From: Streptomyces sp. WMMC940
GTDB lineage: Bacteria > Actinomycetota > Actinomycetes > Streptomycetales > Streptomycetaceae
Reading direction: 5' to 3'
DNA: 64,000 nucleotides
Assembly: GCF_027460265.1 (NCBI RefSeq)
Contig: NZ_JAPZBC010000001.1
Span: 3,867,001-3,931,000 of the forward strand
Shown: positions 33,697-42,997 of the stretch, in pieces
How positions within the stretch are numbered: position 1 is the first letter of the stretch
Layout of the letters: each line of letters opens with the position of its first letter
Notes under the pieces: model-generated
Told to the model about the DNA's origin: nothing
What the model saw: the letters and a program-made list of their open reading frames with translations, nothing else
Databases searched by the model: none
Program-made: the position numbers and the translations under genes

Positions 33697-34059
33697 TCAG
33701 CAGGGCTCGCCGATCAACACCGCGCCGAAGCGGATGGCCTGACCGTTGGGCGGGAAGCCGGGCAACGGCTCCTGGGTGCAAATCTTCCAATCACGCTCAT
33801 CGACAACCTCGCGGCCCTGCCCGCTGCTGTCAGTGACTCTCACCTCGGCCTTCGGGTCGAGTTGCATGAGCGCCCCCTTGACGTTCCCGCCAACGAAATC
33901 GGCCATGGGCCCGATGCCCGGGTCAGCCGGTTCGGTGGTCTCCGCGCGTGCTGTCGGAGTCGGGGGGACGCTGTCCGTAGCCTCCTCCGATGCCCCACAG
34001 GCGGTGAGCCCTGCGAGCAGCGCCAGGGCGAGGACGGACTTCAAGGCATGCACGCGCAT
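33697..34059 (-). CDS. Putative lipoprotein with PASTA-like domain
   Basis: A 120-residue protein with signal and lipobox LTAC (Cys near residue 21), a Thr/Pro/Glu linker, and a domain GNVKGALMQLDPKAEVRVTD...WKICTQEPLPG, which matches the pattern of single PASTA-like domains in small Streptomyces lipoproteins. Two domain Cys (ICTQ and GEPC at the terminus) could pair. It probably sits at the outer face of the membrane. Ligand unknown. Confidence 0.78.
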   Translation of the reverse strand: MRVHALKSVLALALLAGLTACGASEEATDSVPPTPTARAETTEPADPGIGPMADFVGGNVKGALMQLDPKAEVRVTDSSGQGREVVDERDWKICTQEPLPGFPPNGQAIRFGAVLIGEPC

Positions 34060-34549
34060 GTTCTCCTCAGGAAGTGTGAGTGGTGATCATTCTCCCCGGC
34101 ACCATAGAGGAGCGGAATACCTCCAGGTCTGTGCGCAGGCTCCGCGTACGGCAGCGGACTTCGTAGTGATCGCTCATTGGCGCACCGTGCACGGCGGCAC
34201 CGACACCGACCCCGACGTCCGGGTCGGTGCAGCGGCTTCGGGCGGGAGCTGCCACGGGGCGAGAGATCCGGGCCCGTAACGCTGGTCAGTGAGATCGGGC
34301 AGTCTGTGGACCTGCCCGGTATCGGCCCGATGTGGGCCCTGATCTTCGAGGCTCGCCCCCATCGTGGCTGCGTAAGGCCGCCGAGCCGGCCGTCCCAGCC
34401 GCACCGGGGTTCACCCCATCAGGCTGAGAAGGGGTGCCCGGACCCTCCGACACCTCTTCCGTATTCGAACGGTCTCGCGATTTCTCGCCTGTGCCCGCTT
34501 CTGACCATGGCATGTGGCCCAGGTACGGCCCAGAGGCATGGCCTGAGGA
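34060..34549. other. Gap without a supported gene
   Basis: 490 bp between a lipoprotein gene and an FGE-like pseudogene. A short minus-strand frame beginning MSDHYEVRCRTRS (around 34175) looks like the start of a known small Streptomyces protein, but it stops early and is not called. Confidence 0.4.
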
Positions 34550-35137
34550 TCAGAGCGTCAGCACAGGCCGAGTCGAGGAATCCTCGTACATGTCCTCGCC
34601 GTCCGGGCCGTACACGAACTCGGCCATGAAGGGGTTGCGGTTCGAGGTGGCCAGGCCAGCAGCGTGCCGTTTCCACCGCACACCGACTCGCCGCCGTCCC
34701 CACCGTGGACCGCGGTGACGTCGCTCGTCAGCTCCGAGCGGTAGGTGTCGTAGGCGATGCGCAGGCCGAAGGCGTTCGCTGAGTGCGCGGGCCGGTTCGG
34801 TCCCCGTACGGGACGCGGTCCATGGGCAGGTGTCGCCCCACCGGAACAGCGTGTCCGCACCGGCCCCGCAGGCCTGCTCCCACTCGTCGGAGGTCGGCAT
34901 CCACAGGCCGCGGGCCGAGAGGACGGCCGGAACTTCGGCAGGGGACTCGGTCAGGTTCTCGTCCTCCACGGCCATGAGCACCGCAGCCAGGACGACGCTC
35001 CGTGGTGGACTGACCAATTGCGCGAGGTCCACTCGAAGATCGGGTCCGTAGCCGTACCCCTGGTCGAGGCTCTCCTGGTAGTCGGCGGTCTGCTCGGGCG
35101 TCGGCCGCCAGGCGTCGAGGTCGAATCCGAGTGTCAC
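34550..35137 (-). pseudogene. FGE/sulfatase-modifying-factor-like protein, frameshifted
   Basis: The start MTLGFDLDAWRPTPEQTADY and MPTSDEWEQACGAGADTLFRWGD (an FGE-type motif) are in one frame. Then HLPMDRVPYGDRTGP continues in a second frame, NAFGLRIAYDTYRSELTSDV and HGGDGGESVCGGNGTLLAW in a third, and NRNPFMAEFVYGPDGEDMYE returns to the first. Three shifts within about 250 bp break one recognisable gene of about 195 residues. The family resembles formylglycine-generating enzymes, but the catalytic Cys pair is not evident. Real decay or sequencing errors are both possible. Confidence 0.75.
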
Positions 35138-35177
35138 GCGCCACCGGGATCAACGGACACGGCCCTTCGGATGGTCC

Positions 35178-35537
35178 CTACTTCGGCTTCGCGTAGTCCT
35201 TCGCCGTCTGACCGGCGAAGTCGTACGCCACGCAAGGCTCGTCGCCGACCGTCCAGGCATCGTGCCCGGGGGAACAGACGAAGACCTCCCCGGGACCGAC
35301 CTCGGTCTCGGTTCCGTCGTCCATGCGGATGTGCAGCCGCCCCTGCACCACCATCCCGTTGTGATGGAACTGGCAGCTCTCGGTCCCGGCGATCGGTGCG
35401 ACGTCCCGTGACCACTTCCAGCCGGGCTCGAAGGTCGCCACCGCGAAGTCCAGCCCCGACAGGTGAACGGCTTCGAGGTGGCCATGGGGGAATTCTCGCT
35501 TTTCGTCCGGCTTACTGGGGGTCTTGACCTCCAACAT
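35178..35537 (-). CDS. Cupin-domain protein
   Basis: The 119-residue single-domain cupin has GWKWSRDVAPIAGTESCQFHHNG (motif 1 with His and Glu) and GPGEVFVCSPGHDAWTVGD (motif 2 with His). ATG 35537 has AAGGAGG 7 bp upstream. Small cupins of this kind bind a metal and a small ligand; the reaction is unknown. It stands alone between the FGE-like pseudogene and the LysR gene. Confidence 0.85.
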   Translation of the reverse strand: MLEVKTPSKPDEKREFPHGHLEAVHLSGLDFAVATFEPGWKWSRDVAPIAGTESCQFHHNGMVVQGRLHIRMDDGTETEVGPGEVFVCSPGHDAWTVGDEPCVAYDFAGQTAKDYAKPK

Positions 35538-35913
35538 GACGATGCCTCCTTGGCTGGGCCACACCTCCATCGTGCGCCGCCCTACGTCTGTCGCGCCACG
35601 CAGGCGGTCGCACCCGGTCACTGCCCGCTGCCGATGCCCCGGGCTCGGCGACGGACGGGCAGGTGGAAGGGGTTGCCGCGTTACGCAACCCGGCCCCTGG
35701 GCCGCGGACCCCACGCGTTCGGCGCTCATCGGCGACACGCGGCAACCTGCGCCGGGCGGCCGGAGCCGGGCGCTCGGAAGGGGTCAGCCGCCCGACGAGC
35801 GCGCGGTGGTCTCCTTGCGCCCGGGGTGCCGCCGAGGAGCCGAGCCGGGCTTCGGGCGCAGATGTCGGCGGGGCTGCTCCGGGGCCCCGGCTTCCGGAGG
35901 CCTTGCGCCGTCA
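35538..35913. other. Gap without a supported gene
   Basis: 376 bp between the cupin start and the LysR stop, both on the minus strand. Longer open frames are low-complexity Arg/Pro-rich shadows. I see no repeat or strong hairpin. Confidence 0.45.
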
Positions 35914-36846
35914 TTACGACGCCTGCGACGCGTCTCGCGCTCCTGTTGCGATGACGGCCTTCGCGCAGTGGCGGCTGACGGTGTCGGCGAAGGTGCGGGC
36001 GACCGGGGTGAGGGCGTCCCAGCGGCGGACGGCCCAGCCCACGGACAGCGGAGGCAGAGCGGGAACGGGCACGAACCGCAGGGTGGCGGCATCGCCGGAG
36101 ACGTACCGGCCGGGTGGGGCGGGTACGACGGCGTGGCCGAGGCCGAGTTCGGCCAGGAGCACGGCCGTGTCCCAGTCGGCGACACTGGTGTCGGAGCTGA
36201 CACGGATGCCCAGGTCCGCGAACGCCGCGTCGAGGTGGGCCCGAGAGGCGGAGTTCTCCGGAAGGCGGATGTGCCGGAGGTCCGTGAGTTCGGCCGGCCC
36301 GACGCAGTGCCGGTCGGCGAGCGGGTCGTCGGCCCGGACGGCCAGGACCCAGGGCAGATCGACGACGGGGCGCTGCTCGATGCCGCGTACCGGACCGCCG
36401 ACGGTGATCCAGGCGAGGTCGAGATCGTGGGCCGAGAGGGCCTCGAAGCAACTGCGGCTGGAGTTGGCCGTCTGGAACTCCAGGTCCACGTCGGGGTAGC
36501 GGTTCCGGAAAGCGACGACGGCCTCGGACATGAAGTGGCGAACGGTCGTGCCGCCCGTCGTCACCCGGACGGATCCGGCGTCACCGCGCGCCAGCTCGGC
36601 GATGCGGCGCAATGCGAGGTCGAGTCCGGCGATGCCGTCCCTCGCGGCTGCCTGGAGCATGCGCCCGGCCGGTGTGGGGACGACGCCGCGCGGATGGCGC
36701 TCCAGGAGACTGACGCCGGTCTCCCGCTCCAGCCGCTTCACGTGCTGGCTCACCGCCGACTGCGTACACGTGAGTTCGCGTGCGACGGCACTCAGGCTTC
36801 CCGCCCTGCACACCGCCACGAAGACGCGCAGATCATCAAGGGTCAC
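35914..36846 (-). CDS. LysR-family transcriptional regulator
   Basis: The 310-residue regulator has an N-terminal winged helix-turn-helix (LDDLRVFVAVCRAGSLSAVARELTCTQSAVSQHVKRLE, quoted as two parts: LDDLRVFV... and ...SAVSQHVKRLE) and a LysR substrate-binding domain from about residue 90. It is divergent from the DUF6817-reductase gene and likely controls it with a small-molecule coinducer. GTG 36846 (VTLDDL) is preferred; TTG 36855 is possible. An 11-bp perfect inverted repeat covers the start region, suggesting autoregulation. Confidence 0.9.
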   Translation of the reverse strand: MTLDDLRVFVAVCRAGSLSAVARELTCTQSAVSQHVKRLERETGVSLLERHPRGVVPTPAGRMLQAAARDGIAGLDLALRRIAELARGDAGSVRVTTGGTTVRHFMSEAVVAFRNRYPDVDLEFQTANSSRSCFEALSAHDLDLAWITVGGPVRGIEQRPVVDLPWVLAVRADDPLADRHCVGPAELTDLRHIRLPENSASRAHLDAAFADLGIRVSSDTSVADWDTAVLLAELGLGHAVVPAPPGRYVSGDAATLRFVPVPALPPLSVGWAVRRWDALTPVARTFADTVSRHCAKAVIATGARDASQAS

Positions 36847-36873
36847 AACTCCCAAGATATTGCTTGGGAGTTG
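36846..36873. promoter_or_regulatory. Perfect palindrome at the LysR start (likely operator)
   Basis: CAACTCCCAAG-ATATTG-CTTGGGAGTTG, an 11-bp perfect inverted repeat with a 6-bp spacer, overlaps the LysR start codon and lies 160 bp from the divergent gene. Confidence 0.8.
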
Positions 36874-37032
36874 TTAAGGAAACCTGAGGATTGACTTGAA
36901 TTCCGCCGGTGCTCGAAGATCACTGCAGGGCCCGAAGGCGGCAACCCGCCCCGCGCCTGCGCGACGGTCCGGACTCGTTGCGAATGCGCGGGCGGGTGCC
37001 GACCACCCGTCCCCGAGAGGAGAACGAGTCCC

Positions 37033-38478
37033 TTGTCCGACCTGCCTGCCGCCGAAGCCGTCGCGCTCCTGCGCGCGCTGGGTGCTGAGGGCATGGAGCA
37101 CCCCGGTGGCACCCTTCTCGCACACCTACGACGTGTGCAGGGCAGACTCGCCGCGTGGGGCGCCCGCCCGGCCCTCCGGCTCGCAGGCCTGTGCCACGCC
37201 TGCTACGGCACCGACGGCTTCGCCACGGCCCTGCTGTCCCTTGAGCGCCGGGACGAACTCGCGGCTGTGATCGGCAGCGAGGCCGAAGCCATCGTGTACT
37301 TCTACGCCAGTTGTGACCGGGCGGCCTCCTACCCCACCTTCGCCGACTCCGATGCCTCCTTCCGCGACCGGTTCACCGGCCGGACCTTCACTCCGAGCCG
37401 GTCGTTGCGGCGCGACTTCGCCGAGCTGTCGGCCGCGAACGAACTCGACATCGCACACGTCGACCCGGACTTCCGCGACCGGTGGGGCCCCGGCCTCCTC
37501 ACGCTGTTCACCGGCTTCCGCCCACTTCTGAGCCGGCCCGCCCGGCAGGACTGCCACACGGTGCTCGCGAACTCCCCGCCCCCCGGGGCGGTCTCCGCAG
37601 AACGATGGACCGTCGCGGTACTCGGCCCGGGGGGTGTCGGTGGCCTGCTGGCCGCCGTGCTGTCCCGGGCCGGACACCGGGTGATCTGTGTGGCCGGGGA
37701 AGCGACGACACGGACGCTGCGCCGGGACGGGATCCGGGTGCGCAGTGCGCAGTTCGGGGACTTCACCACGACGGTGGAGGCGGACACCGAACTGCGCGAG
37801 CCGGTCGACCTGTGCCTGGTCACCGTCAAGCACACAGCCCTCCACGCCGCGCTGGAGCGCGTTCCGCCCGCGGTGCTGGGCGACGCGCTCGTCGTGCCGT
37901 TGCTCAACGGCATCGAGCACCCTGACGTCCTGCGTGGGCGCTACGGCTCGCAGCGGGTCGCGCCGGCCGTCATTCGGGTGGAGTCGACCCGAGTCACCCC
38001 CGGTGCCATCGAGCACGGCAGCCCCTTCACCGAGATCGACCTCGCCGGAACCGAGGAACGCCTGGGCCTCCTGGCCGCGATGCTCAACGCCGCCGAGGTA
38101 CGCACCCGGGTCGTCGAGGACGGGACCGCGGTGCTCTGGGCCAAGCTCGCCTTCCTCGCACCCTTCGCGCTGCTCACCACCCGTTACGGACTCACCATCG
38201 GCGACCTGCGAACCGAGCGGCGCGACGAACTGCTGGCGCTGGTCGAGGAGGCCGCCGCGGTCAGCGAGGCCTGCGGAACCACCACCGACCCCGCCGGGAC
38301 GCTGGCGCTGTACGACTCCTTCCCGTCCGGCACCAAGTCCTCGATGCAACGCGACGCGGAGGCCGGCCGGCCGCTGGAACTCGATGCGGTCGGCGGCGCG
38401 CTGCTGAGGGCGGCGGCGCGGCACGGGATCGCCGTGCCGGTGGCGACCGCTCTGGTGGACGAGCTGACGACCGGCTGA
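37033..38478 (+). CDS. DUF6817-ketopantoate reductase-like fusion protein
   Basis: The 481-residue protein has two parts. Residues about 10-160 match a helical, His-rich domain (GGTLLAHLRRVQGRLAAWGA; LAGLCHACYGTDGF) that I recall as DUF6817. Residues about 192-480 are a PanE/ApbA-type NADPH reductase: AVLGPGGVGGLLAAVLSRAG (Rossmann), LCLVTVKHTAL, LNGIEHPDVL (catalytic-Asn region), AVLWAKLAFLAP (catalytic Lys), and SSMQRDAEAGRPLELDAVGG. It probably reduces a 2-keto acid; fusion suggests linked chemistry. ATG/TTG start: TTG 37033 follows GAGAGGAGAACGAG. Divergent LysR gene upstream. Confidence 0.85.
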   Translation: MSDLPAAEAVALLRALGAEGMEHPGGTLLAHLRRVQGRLAAWGARPALRLAGLCHACYGTDGFATALLSLERRDELAAVIGSEAEAIVYFYASCDRAASYPTFADSDASFRDRFTGRTFTPSRSLRRDFAELSAANELDIAHVDPDFRDRWGPGLLTLFTGFRPLLSRPARQDCHTVLANSPPPGAVSAERWTVAVLGPGGVGGLLAAVLSRAGHRVICVAGEATTRTLRRDGIRVRSAQFGDFTTTVEADTELREPVDLCLVTVKHTALHAALERVPPAVLGDALVVPLLNGIEHPDVLRGRYGSQRVAPAVIRVESTRVTPGAIEHGSPFTEIDLAGTEERLGLLAAMLNAAEVRTRVVEDGTAVLWAKLAFLAPFALLTTRYGLTIGDLRTERRDELLALVEEAAAVSEACGTTTDPAGTLALYDSFPSGTKSSMQRDAEAGRPLELDAVGGALLRAAARHGIAVPVATALVDELTTG

Positions 38479-38753
38479 CGGTTGGGAAGTCGCACGGGAA
38501 TGACGACGGTCCCGTGCCGACGGACGATCGAGGACGGGCGTCGCGCCGGCGGCGGGGTGCGGGAGGAGCTGCCCGCGGCGCCGGCCGTCCCGCAGTGGCG
38601 GCGCTCCGGAAACCGCCGCCACGGGGCTGCGGACGCGGCGTTGCGCCCGGGGTCGCGGAACCCCAAGGTGGAGGGGTCAGGAGGGCGGCGCGGTCCGCGG
38701 GCCGGAGGCGCCGTACCGGCCGCAGGACGCGGTACCGACCGGAGGAGGAGGCC

Positions 38754-39566
38754 ATGGCGGCACCCGGGAGCACGTCCGGGACCGCGCCGGTGGTCCGGCG
38801 CCGTCCCGACCCGGTCGACAGCCTGGTCTGGGAGCCCAGTGAACGCTGGGTCCGCGGGACGAAGGGCGGCGTCACCGTCGTCGACAGCCGCCGGCCGGTG
38901 CTGGTGTGGGAGCCGGGCGTTCCCGTGCCGGTCTACGCGTTCCCGGCCGCGGACGTCCGGATGGACCTGCTGCGGAGGTTCCAGCGGCCCCCCGGGCGGC
39001 GCCACGCGGGGGCGACCGACTTCTACGACCTCGTGGTGGGCGACGAGGTCGTACGCTCCGCGGCCTGGGGCTGCCCCGGCGAGGAGCTGGCCGGGTACGT
39101 GTGCTTCGCCTGGTTCGGTCGCGAGGTCCTCGACCACTGGTACGAAGAGGAGGAGGAGATCTTCGTGCACCCACGTGATCCCCACAAGCGCGTCGACGCA
39201 CTGCCCAGCACGCGCCGTGTCCAGGTCGAGATCGAGGGCACGGTCGTCGCGGACACGCGGTCCCCGGTGCTGCTGTTCGAGACGGATCTGCCGGTGCGCT
39301 ACTACTTCCCGCGCGAGGACGTGCGCCTCGACCTGTTCACCCCGACCGACTCGAGCACCCGCTGCCCGTACAAGGGCGTGGCGACCGAGTACTGGTCGTG
39401 GGCGGGACAGGGCGATGTGCCGCCCGACATCGCCTGGAGCTATCCCGATCCGCTGCCGGCGGTGGGCGTCATCAAGGACCGGATCGCCTTCTACAACGAG
39501 TACGTCGACGTCATCGTCGACGGCGAGCGGCAGGAGCGGCCGGTCAGCGTCTTCAGCAAGCGCTGA
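38754..39566 (+). CDS. DUF427 protein (two domains)
   Basis: The 270-residue protein carries two copies of the DUF427 small beta fold: first VWEPSERWVRGTKGGVTVVD...VPVYAFPAADVRMDLL (about 25-85), second VQVEIEGTVVADTRSPVLLFE...VRYYFPREDVRLDLF (about 155-205), the latter followed by CPYKGVATEYWSW, the family signature. Function unknown; no catalytic residue set is established. GGAGGAGGAG lies just before ATG 38754. It is a tandem duplication of the common 100-residue form. Confidence 0.88.
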   Translation: MAAPGSTSGTAPVVRRRPDPVDSLVWEPSERWVRGTKGGVTVVDSRRPVLVWEPGVPVPVYAFPAADVRMDLLRRFQRPPGRRHAGATDFYDLVVGDEVVRSAAWGCPGEELAGYVCFAWFGREVLDHWYEEEEEIFVHPRDPHKRVDALPSTRRVQVEIEGTVVADTRSPVLLFETDLPVRYYFPREDVRLDLFTPTDSSTRCPYKGVATEYWSWAGQGDVPPDIAWSYPDPLPAVGVIKDRIAFYNEYVDVIVDGERQERPVSVFSKR

Positions 39567-39642
39567 CGGCGCGCGCGGAAGGGCGCCCCCTGGAAACCGC
39601 CCGGGGGAGCCCTTCCGTCCGTCGTGTTCCGCGTCGCCGCGG

Positions 39643-40995
39643 TCAGGAAGCGGAGTCCGTCCTCCGGCGGCGGGCCACGAGGATCGCGCCGGCGCCGAGG
39701 GCCACGGCCGTGCCGGCGGCGGCGAGCTGCGGCAGGGCGGCGGAGGAGCCGGTGCTGGCGAGGCTGCCGCTCGTGGTGGTGAGCGGTTGCGTGGTCGTGG
39801 TCTGGGTCTGCGTGCCCGTGCCGGCGCTGGACGACGGGGAGGCGGACGGCGCGGTCTTGGCGGTGACCTCGAAGTCGTACGGGGTCAGCTCCGGCGAACC
39901 GCCGCAGGTGCCGTCCTCGTTGACGTAGTCGGCGGCGATGAAAGCGACGCCCGCGGCGTCGGGCGTGCCGGCGTCGACCGTCAGCCGCAGCTTGATGTCG
40001 GCGTGGGTACCGGCCTTCAGCGAGGTGACGGAACCGGCTGTGTAGTCGTCGCCCGCTGCCGTCCAGGTCTGGGTGGGCGTGGACCACTGCAGGTGCATGT
40101 GGTCGTCGATGGGCGCGTAGCCGCCCTTCTCGATCCCGTGGACGTAGACGAAGGGCCAGACCTCGTCGAGCGTCCTGTCCGTGCCGTTGGTGATGCGGAG
40201 CTCCATCTCGACGGTCGAACCGGCGGTGATCCGGGCGGGCAGGCCGGAGAGGGTCGCGGTGAGCTCGCTCTCGGGCCGGCACGGGACCGGCTCCTGTCCC
40301 TCCAGGGCGTCCTCGAGGGCCTTGTCGGCGGCCTTCTTGGCCTCCAGGGCCTTCTTCACTGCTTCCTGGGCCTTGCCCAGCTCCCGTACGGAGGCGACGC
40401 GGGCGTCGCCCAGGTCGATGGCGGTCCGCTTCGCCTTCTCGTCGGCCGCGGTCTTGGCGGCCGCGGCGGTCCCGGCCGCGGTGGCGGCGTCCGCGACGGC
40501 CTTCTCGGCGGCGGCCTTCTCCTCCGGTCCGGCGGTCTCGGGCAGTGCGGCGAGTGCGGCCTCGGCGTCGGCCAGGGCCTTGTCGGCGTCGGTCTTGGCG
40601 GTGGTCGCGTCGGCCGCCGCCTTCGCCGCCGCCTCGGCCACGACGGCGAGCGGGAAGTCGTCGGAGTGCGCGGCCTCCACGGCGGCCAGCGCGGCCTTCT
40701 CCGCGGCGACGGCGTCGTCGTACGCCTTCCGGGCCTGTGCGGCGGCCTTCTTGAGCTCCTCGACGGAGGGATCGGCGGCCTGAACCCCGGCCTCGTTCCG
40801 GCCGGCGTCGATCTTGCCGGCCGGCGTGCCGCCGCGCAGCACACCGGCGCGCGATGCGGCGTCCTCGGGGGTGACCGGGGCGGCAATGGAGGCGGTCGGC
40901 CTGTCGTCGGCGAACGCGGGCGTGGTGCCGAACAGTACGGCGGGCGTGGTCACGGCAGCGGCGACGGCCGTTGCCACGGTGCGGCGGAGTGTCAC
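39643..40995 (-). CDS. Sortase-anchored surface protein with Ala-rich coiled coil
   Basis: The 450-residue protein has a signal peptide (cleavage near AFA-DD, residue 29), an Ala/Lys/Glu-rich coiled-coil stalk (about 75-225), a beta domain with two Cys (PVPCRPES and DGTCGGS, about 240-370), a Ser/Thr-rich wall-spanning linker, and LASTG near 415 followed by a hydrophobic segment and RRRR tail. LAxTG is the class E sortase signal of Streptomyces, so it should be linked to peptidoglycan. GTG 40995 has AAGGG upstream. Adhesive or structural role inferred. Confidence 0.85.
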   Translation of the reverse strand: MTLRRTVATAVAAAVTTPAVLFGTTPAFADDRPTASIAAPVTPEDAASRAGVLRGGTPAGKIDAGRNEAGVQAADPSVEELKKAAAQARKAYDDAVAAEKAALAAVEAAHSDDFPLAVVAEAAAKAAADATTAKTDADKALADAEAALAALPETAGPEEKAAAEKAVADAATAAGTAAAAKTAADEKAKRTAIDLGDARVASVRELGKAQEAVKKALEAKKAADKALEDALEGQEPVPCRPESELTATLSGLPARITAGSTVEMELRITNGTDRTLDEVWPFVYVHGIEKGGYAPIDDHMHLQWSTPTQTWTAAGDDYTAGSVTSLKAGTHADIKLRLTVDAGTPDAAGVAFIAADYVNEDGTCGGSPELTPYDFEVTAKTAPSASPSSSAGTGTQTQTTTTQPLTTTSGSLASTGSSAALPQLAAAGTAVALGAGAILVARRRRTDSAS

Positions 40996-41303
40996 GAGCA
41001 CCCTTTTCTGGGGTCCGGTGTCTGGTACGGGAGCACGGGCAGCCGCCGCGGTTTCCCTCACGCAGGGCGACTGGTCGGTGGTGATCGTATGACCGCCGCC
41101 GGTGCTGCGGAAGCAAGTTGCGCGGGCTGGAGGGCGGCTGACGCTGCCTCATGCCGCGGGTGAATCACTCAAGCCGGACAGTTGCCCTCGATTGGCGGCA
41201 TTCCCGTGTGAGGCATATCACGAAGGATCGAGGGTCGGGACATCGGTCCGGTGCCGACGGACGCCCGGATCACGGCGCACGGACGGCCGCGGTGTGCCGG
41301 GGC
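40996..41303. other. Gap without a supported gene
   Basis: 308 bp upstream of the sortase-anchored protein gene and downstream of the primase/polymerase gene. No hairpin of note; likely the promoter of the surface protein gene. Confidence 0.4.
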
Positions 41304-42173
41304 TCAACGGCTCGTCAGCCGTGCGGCCGACGCGATCGTCGCGCGGGCCTCACGCTCGGTCAGCCCGGCGCGCACGGCTGCTTCGGTCAGCGCGTCGGCG
41401 AGGCTCTCGCCGATGCCGTTCTCGTACGCCCGGCAGGCGGCCCAGAACAGCCGGGTGTTGCGTTGCCCCTCGTGGGCGGCGAGCACGAAGTGGATCAGGC
41501 CCTGGCCGTGCGGGGCCCGGGCGGGCGCGGGGCGGTGGGTGGCCGCGGGGGGTGCGATCAGCTTCAGCAGGGCGTCGGGGCACGGGGCGGGCGGCAGCTC
41601 GGCCGAGCCCGGTGCGAGCCGGTACGCGCCGTGCGCCGACACCGATCCCGGGCCGACGAGGTAGCCGCCGGCGCCGCGGATGTCGATCCCGGGGGCGAGG
41701 CGGCTCGCCGAGTTCGGCACCACCACGTCGGACGGGCCGGTCAGCCACAGGTGGCGGCCGCCGCTCGGGGTGATGACGGTGACCGTCTCCGGGATCGTGA
41801 ACAGATGCCGGAGCGCCAGCTGCCGCAGGGCCGCTGCCGAGTCCGTGGCGCCGGTGGCGGCCGTCCTGGTGTCCAGGTCGACACCGATCAGGTGGTGCGG
41901 CGGGCGTCCGCAGGCGATGCCGTACCCGGTGGCCCAGGGCGCGGCGGAGAAGAGGGCGCGGACGGCGGCGGGGTCGGCCGTCGCGTCGTGCACGCCGTGC
42001 CCGGGCAGGCCGCACTCGCCCCGGCAGTGGGCCGGCTCCGGGTCCAGGCGGTGCGGTGACGGCAGGGCGGGGAGCTTCGTGGGGGACAGGGGGATCACGG
42101 GGAGCCCGCGCTCGGCGGCGGAGAGGGCGTGGGCGAGGGCCAGGGTGGCGGTGTGCCGGTCGGTGGTGGCCAT
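41304..42173 (-). CDS. Bifunctional DNA primase/polymerase (prim-pol) domain protein
   Basis: The 289-residue protein is an archaeo-eukaryotic-type prim-pol domain: LPVIPLSPTKLPALP near the start, a Cys-containing insert (AHCRGECGLPGHGVHDA), ATGYGIACGRPPHHLIGVDLD with the catalytic Asp pair (about 105-109), TPSGGRHLWL (conserved His), and DIRGAGGYLVGPGS. A helical C-terminal domain (about 210-285) follows. No helicase is fused. It may prime DNA synthesis in repair or be a plasmid-derived gene. ATG 42173 starts before ATTDRHTATLALAHAL; the frame opens upstream without a better start. Confidence 0.85.
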   Translation of the reverse strand: MATTDRHTATLALAHALSAAERGLPVIPLSPTKLPALPSPHRLDPEPAHCRGECGLPGHGVHDATADPAAVRALFSAAPWATGYGIACGRPPHHLIGVDLDTRTAATGATDSAAALRQLALRHLFTIPETVTVITPSGGRHLWLTGPSDVVVPNSASRLAPGIDIRGAGGYLVGPGSVSAHGAYRLAPGSAELPPAPCPDALLKLIAPPAATHRPAPARAPHGQGLIHFVLAAHEGQRNTRLFWAACRAYENGIGESLADALTEAAVRAGLTEREARATIASAARLTSR

Positions 42174-42513
42174 GGCTCCATGTTCGTACGAATGTTCGAG
42201 TAAGGGAAGGGGAGGGGATTGGCCGAAAATGTGCCGTAACGCTTCTCCCCCCGGCATCGGCGGACCTGGCCCTGCTCGGGCGGCTGAGCTGCGAGGTCCG
42301 CGGCCGGGTGGGGGTTTATCGACATGTCCTCACGCTTGAGGGCGAATCACCGCCTCCGGGGTGGTTCGCCGGAGGCCCGCTGGGCAACTCTGGATGCGCG
42401 ACGTCGTGAAGATCGACCGGTGCGGTCGGCCAACCGCTCCGTTTCCAGCCGTAGTTCCGCACGTTTCGGTGCGCCGCTGTCCGGTGCACTTCCAATGCTT
42501 CGGAGGAATCGAC
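42174..42513. other. Gap with hairpin between divergent genes
   Basis: 340 bp. GGCGAATCACC (42341-42351) pairs with GGTGGTTCGCC (42360-42370) with one G-T pair and an 8-nt loop. The rest should hold the promoters of both flanking genes. Confidence 0.45.
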
Positions 42514-42825
42514 ATGGCAAGCATCCGTACCGTCCGCACCCTGGCCGCCGTCGCCGCGCTGCCCTTGGCCGCCGCCCTCTTCGCCGGTGTGGCGCACGCC
42601 GACAACGGGGCCTTCGCGGGCGACGGATCGAACGCCGCCGTGGCCACCGTCAGTGGCAGTGGCGTGGGGGGCCACAACCTCGGCAACTCGACGACCACCC
42701 AGCAGGTGGCCACCGGTGCCGGTGCGTCCAACCAGAACAACACGGCCTCCGTGAACGGCTCGGCCTTCACCGCGATCGACCAGTCGAACGAGAACATCGC
42801 GATCACCTTCCTGCCGCTCTGGTAG
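42514..42825 (+). CDS. Small secreted Asn/Ser/Thr-rich protein
   Basis: A 103-residue protein with signal peptide (cleaved after VAHA, near residue 29). The mature part is small-residue rich and repetitive (NGAFAGDGSNAAVATVSGSG; GNSTTTQQVATGAGASNQNN), without Cys, ending ITFLPLW. This composition recalls rodlin/curlin-like fibrous surface proteins of Streptomyces, but no such family motif is certain. GGAGG lies 8 bp before ATG 42514. Confidence 0.72.
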   Translation: MASIRTVRTLAAVAALPLAAALFAGVAHADNGAFAGDGSNAAVATVSGSGVGGHNLGNSTTTQQVATGAGASNQNNTASVNGSAFTAIDQSNENIAITFLPLW

Positions 42826-42997
42826 GAGCGCCGCCCGGGGAGGGGTGAGCGGGGGCGGACGACGGTCTGCGCGGCGGTGCTCCGGTACCGGCGTGCGGAC
42901 CGTTCGCCGTTGCGGGGTGGGACGGGGTCGTGTTGCCGCGTGTGCGCCCGAGGGTCGCGACGGGTGGTCCGGGACGGCTGAGGCGGTGCTCGTCTCC

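Noticed and set aside
34067..34255. A 62-codon minus-strand frame with MSDHYEVRCRTRS
   Set aside because: The start resembles a small conserved protein but the rest does not, and there is no ribosome site; at best a fragment.
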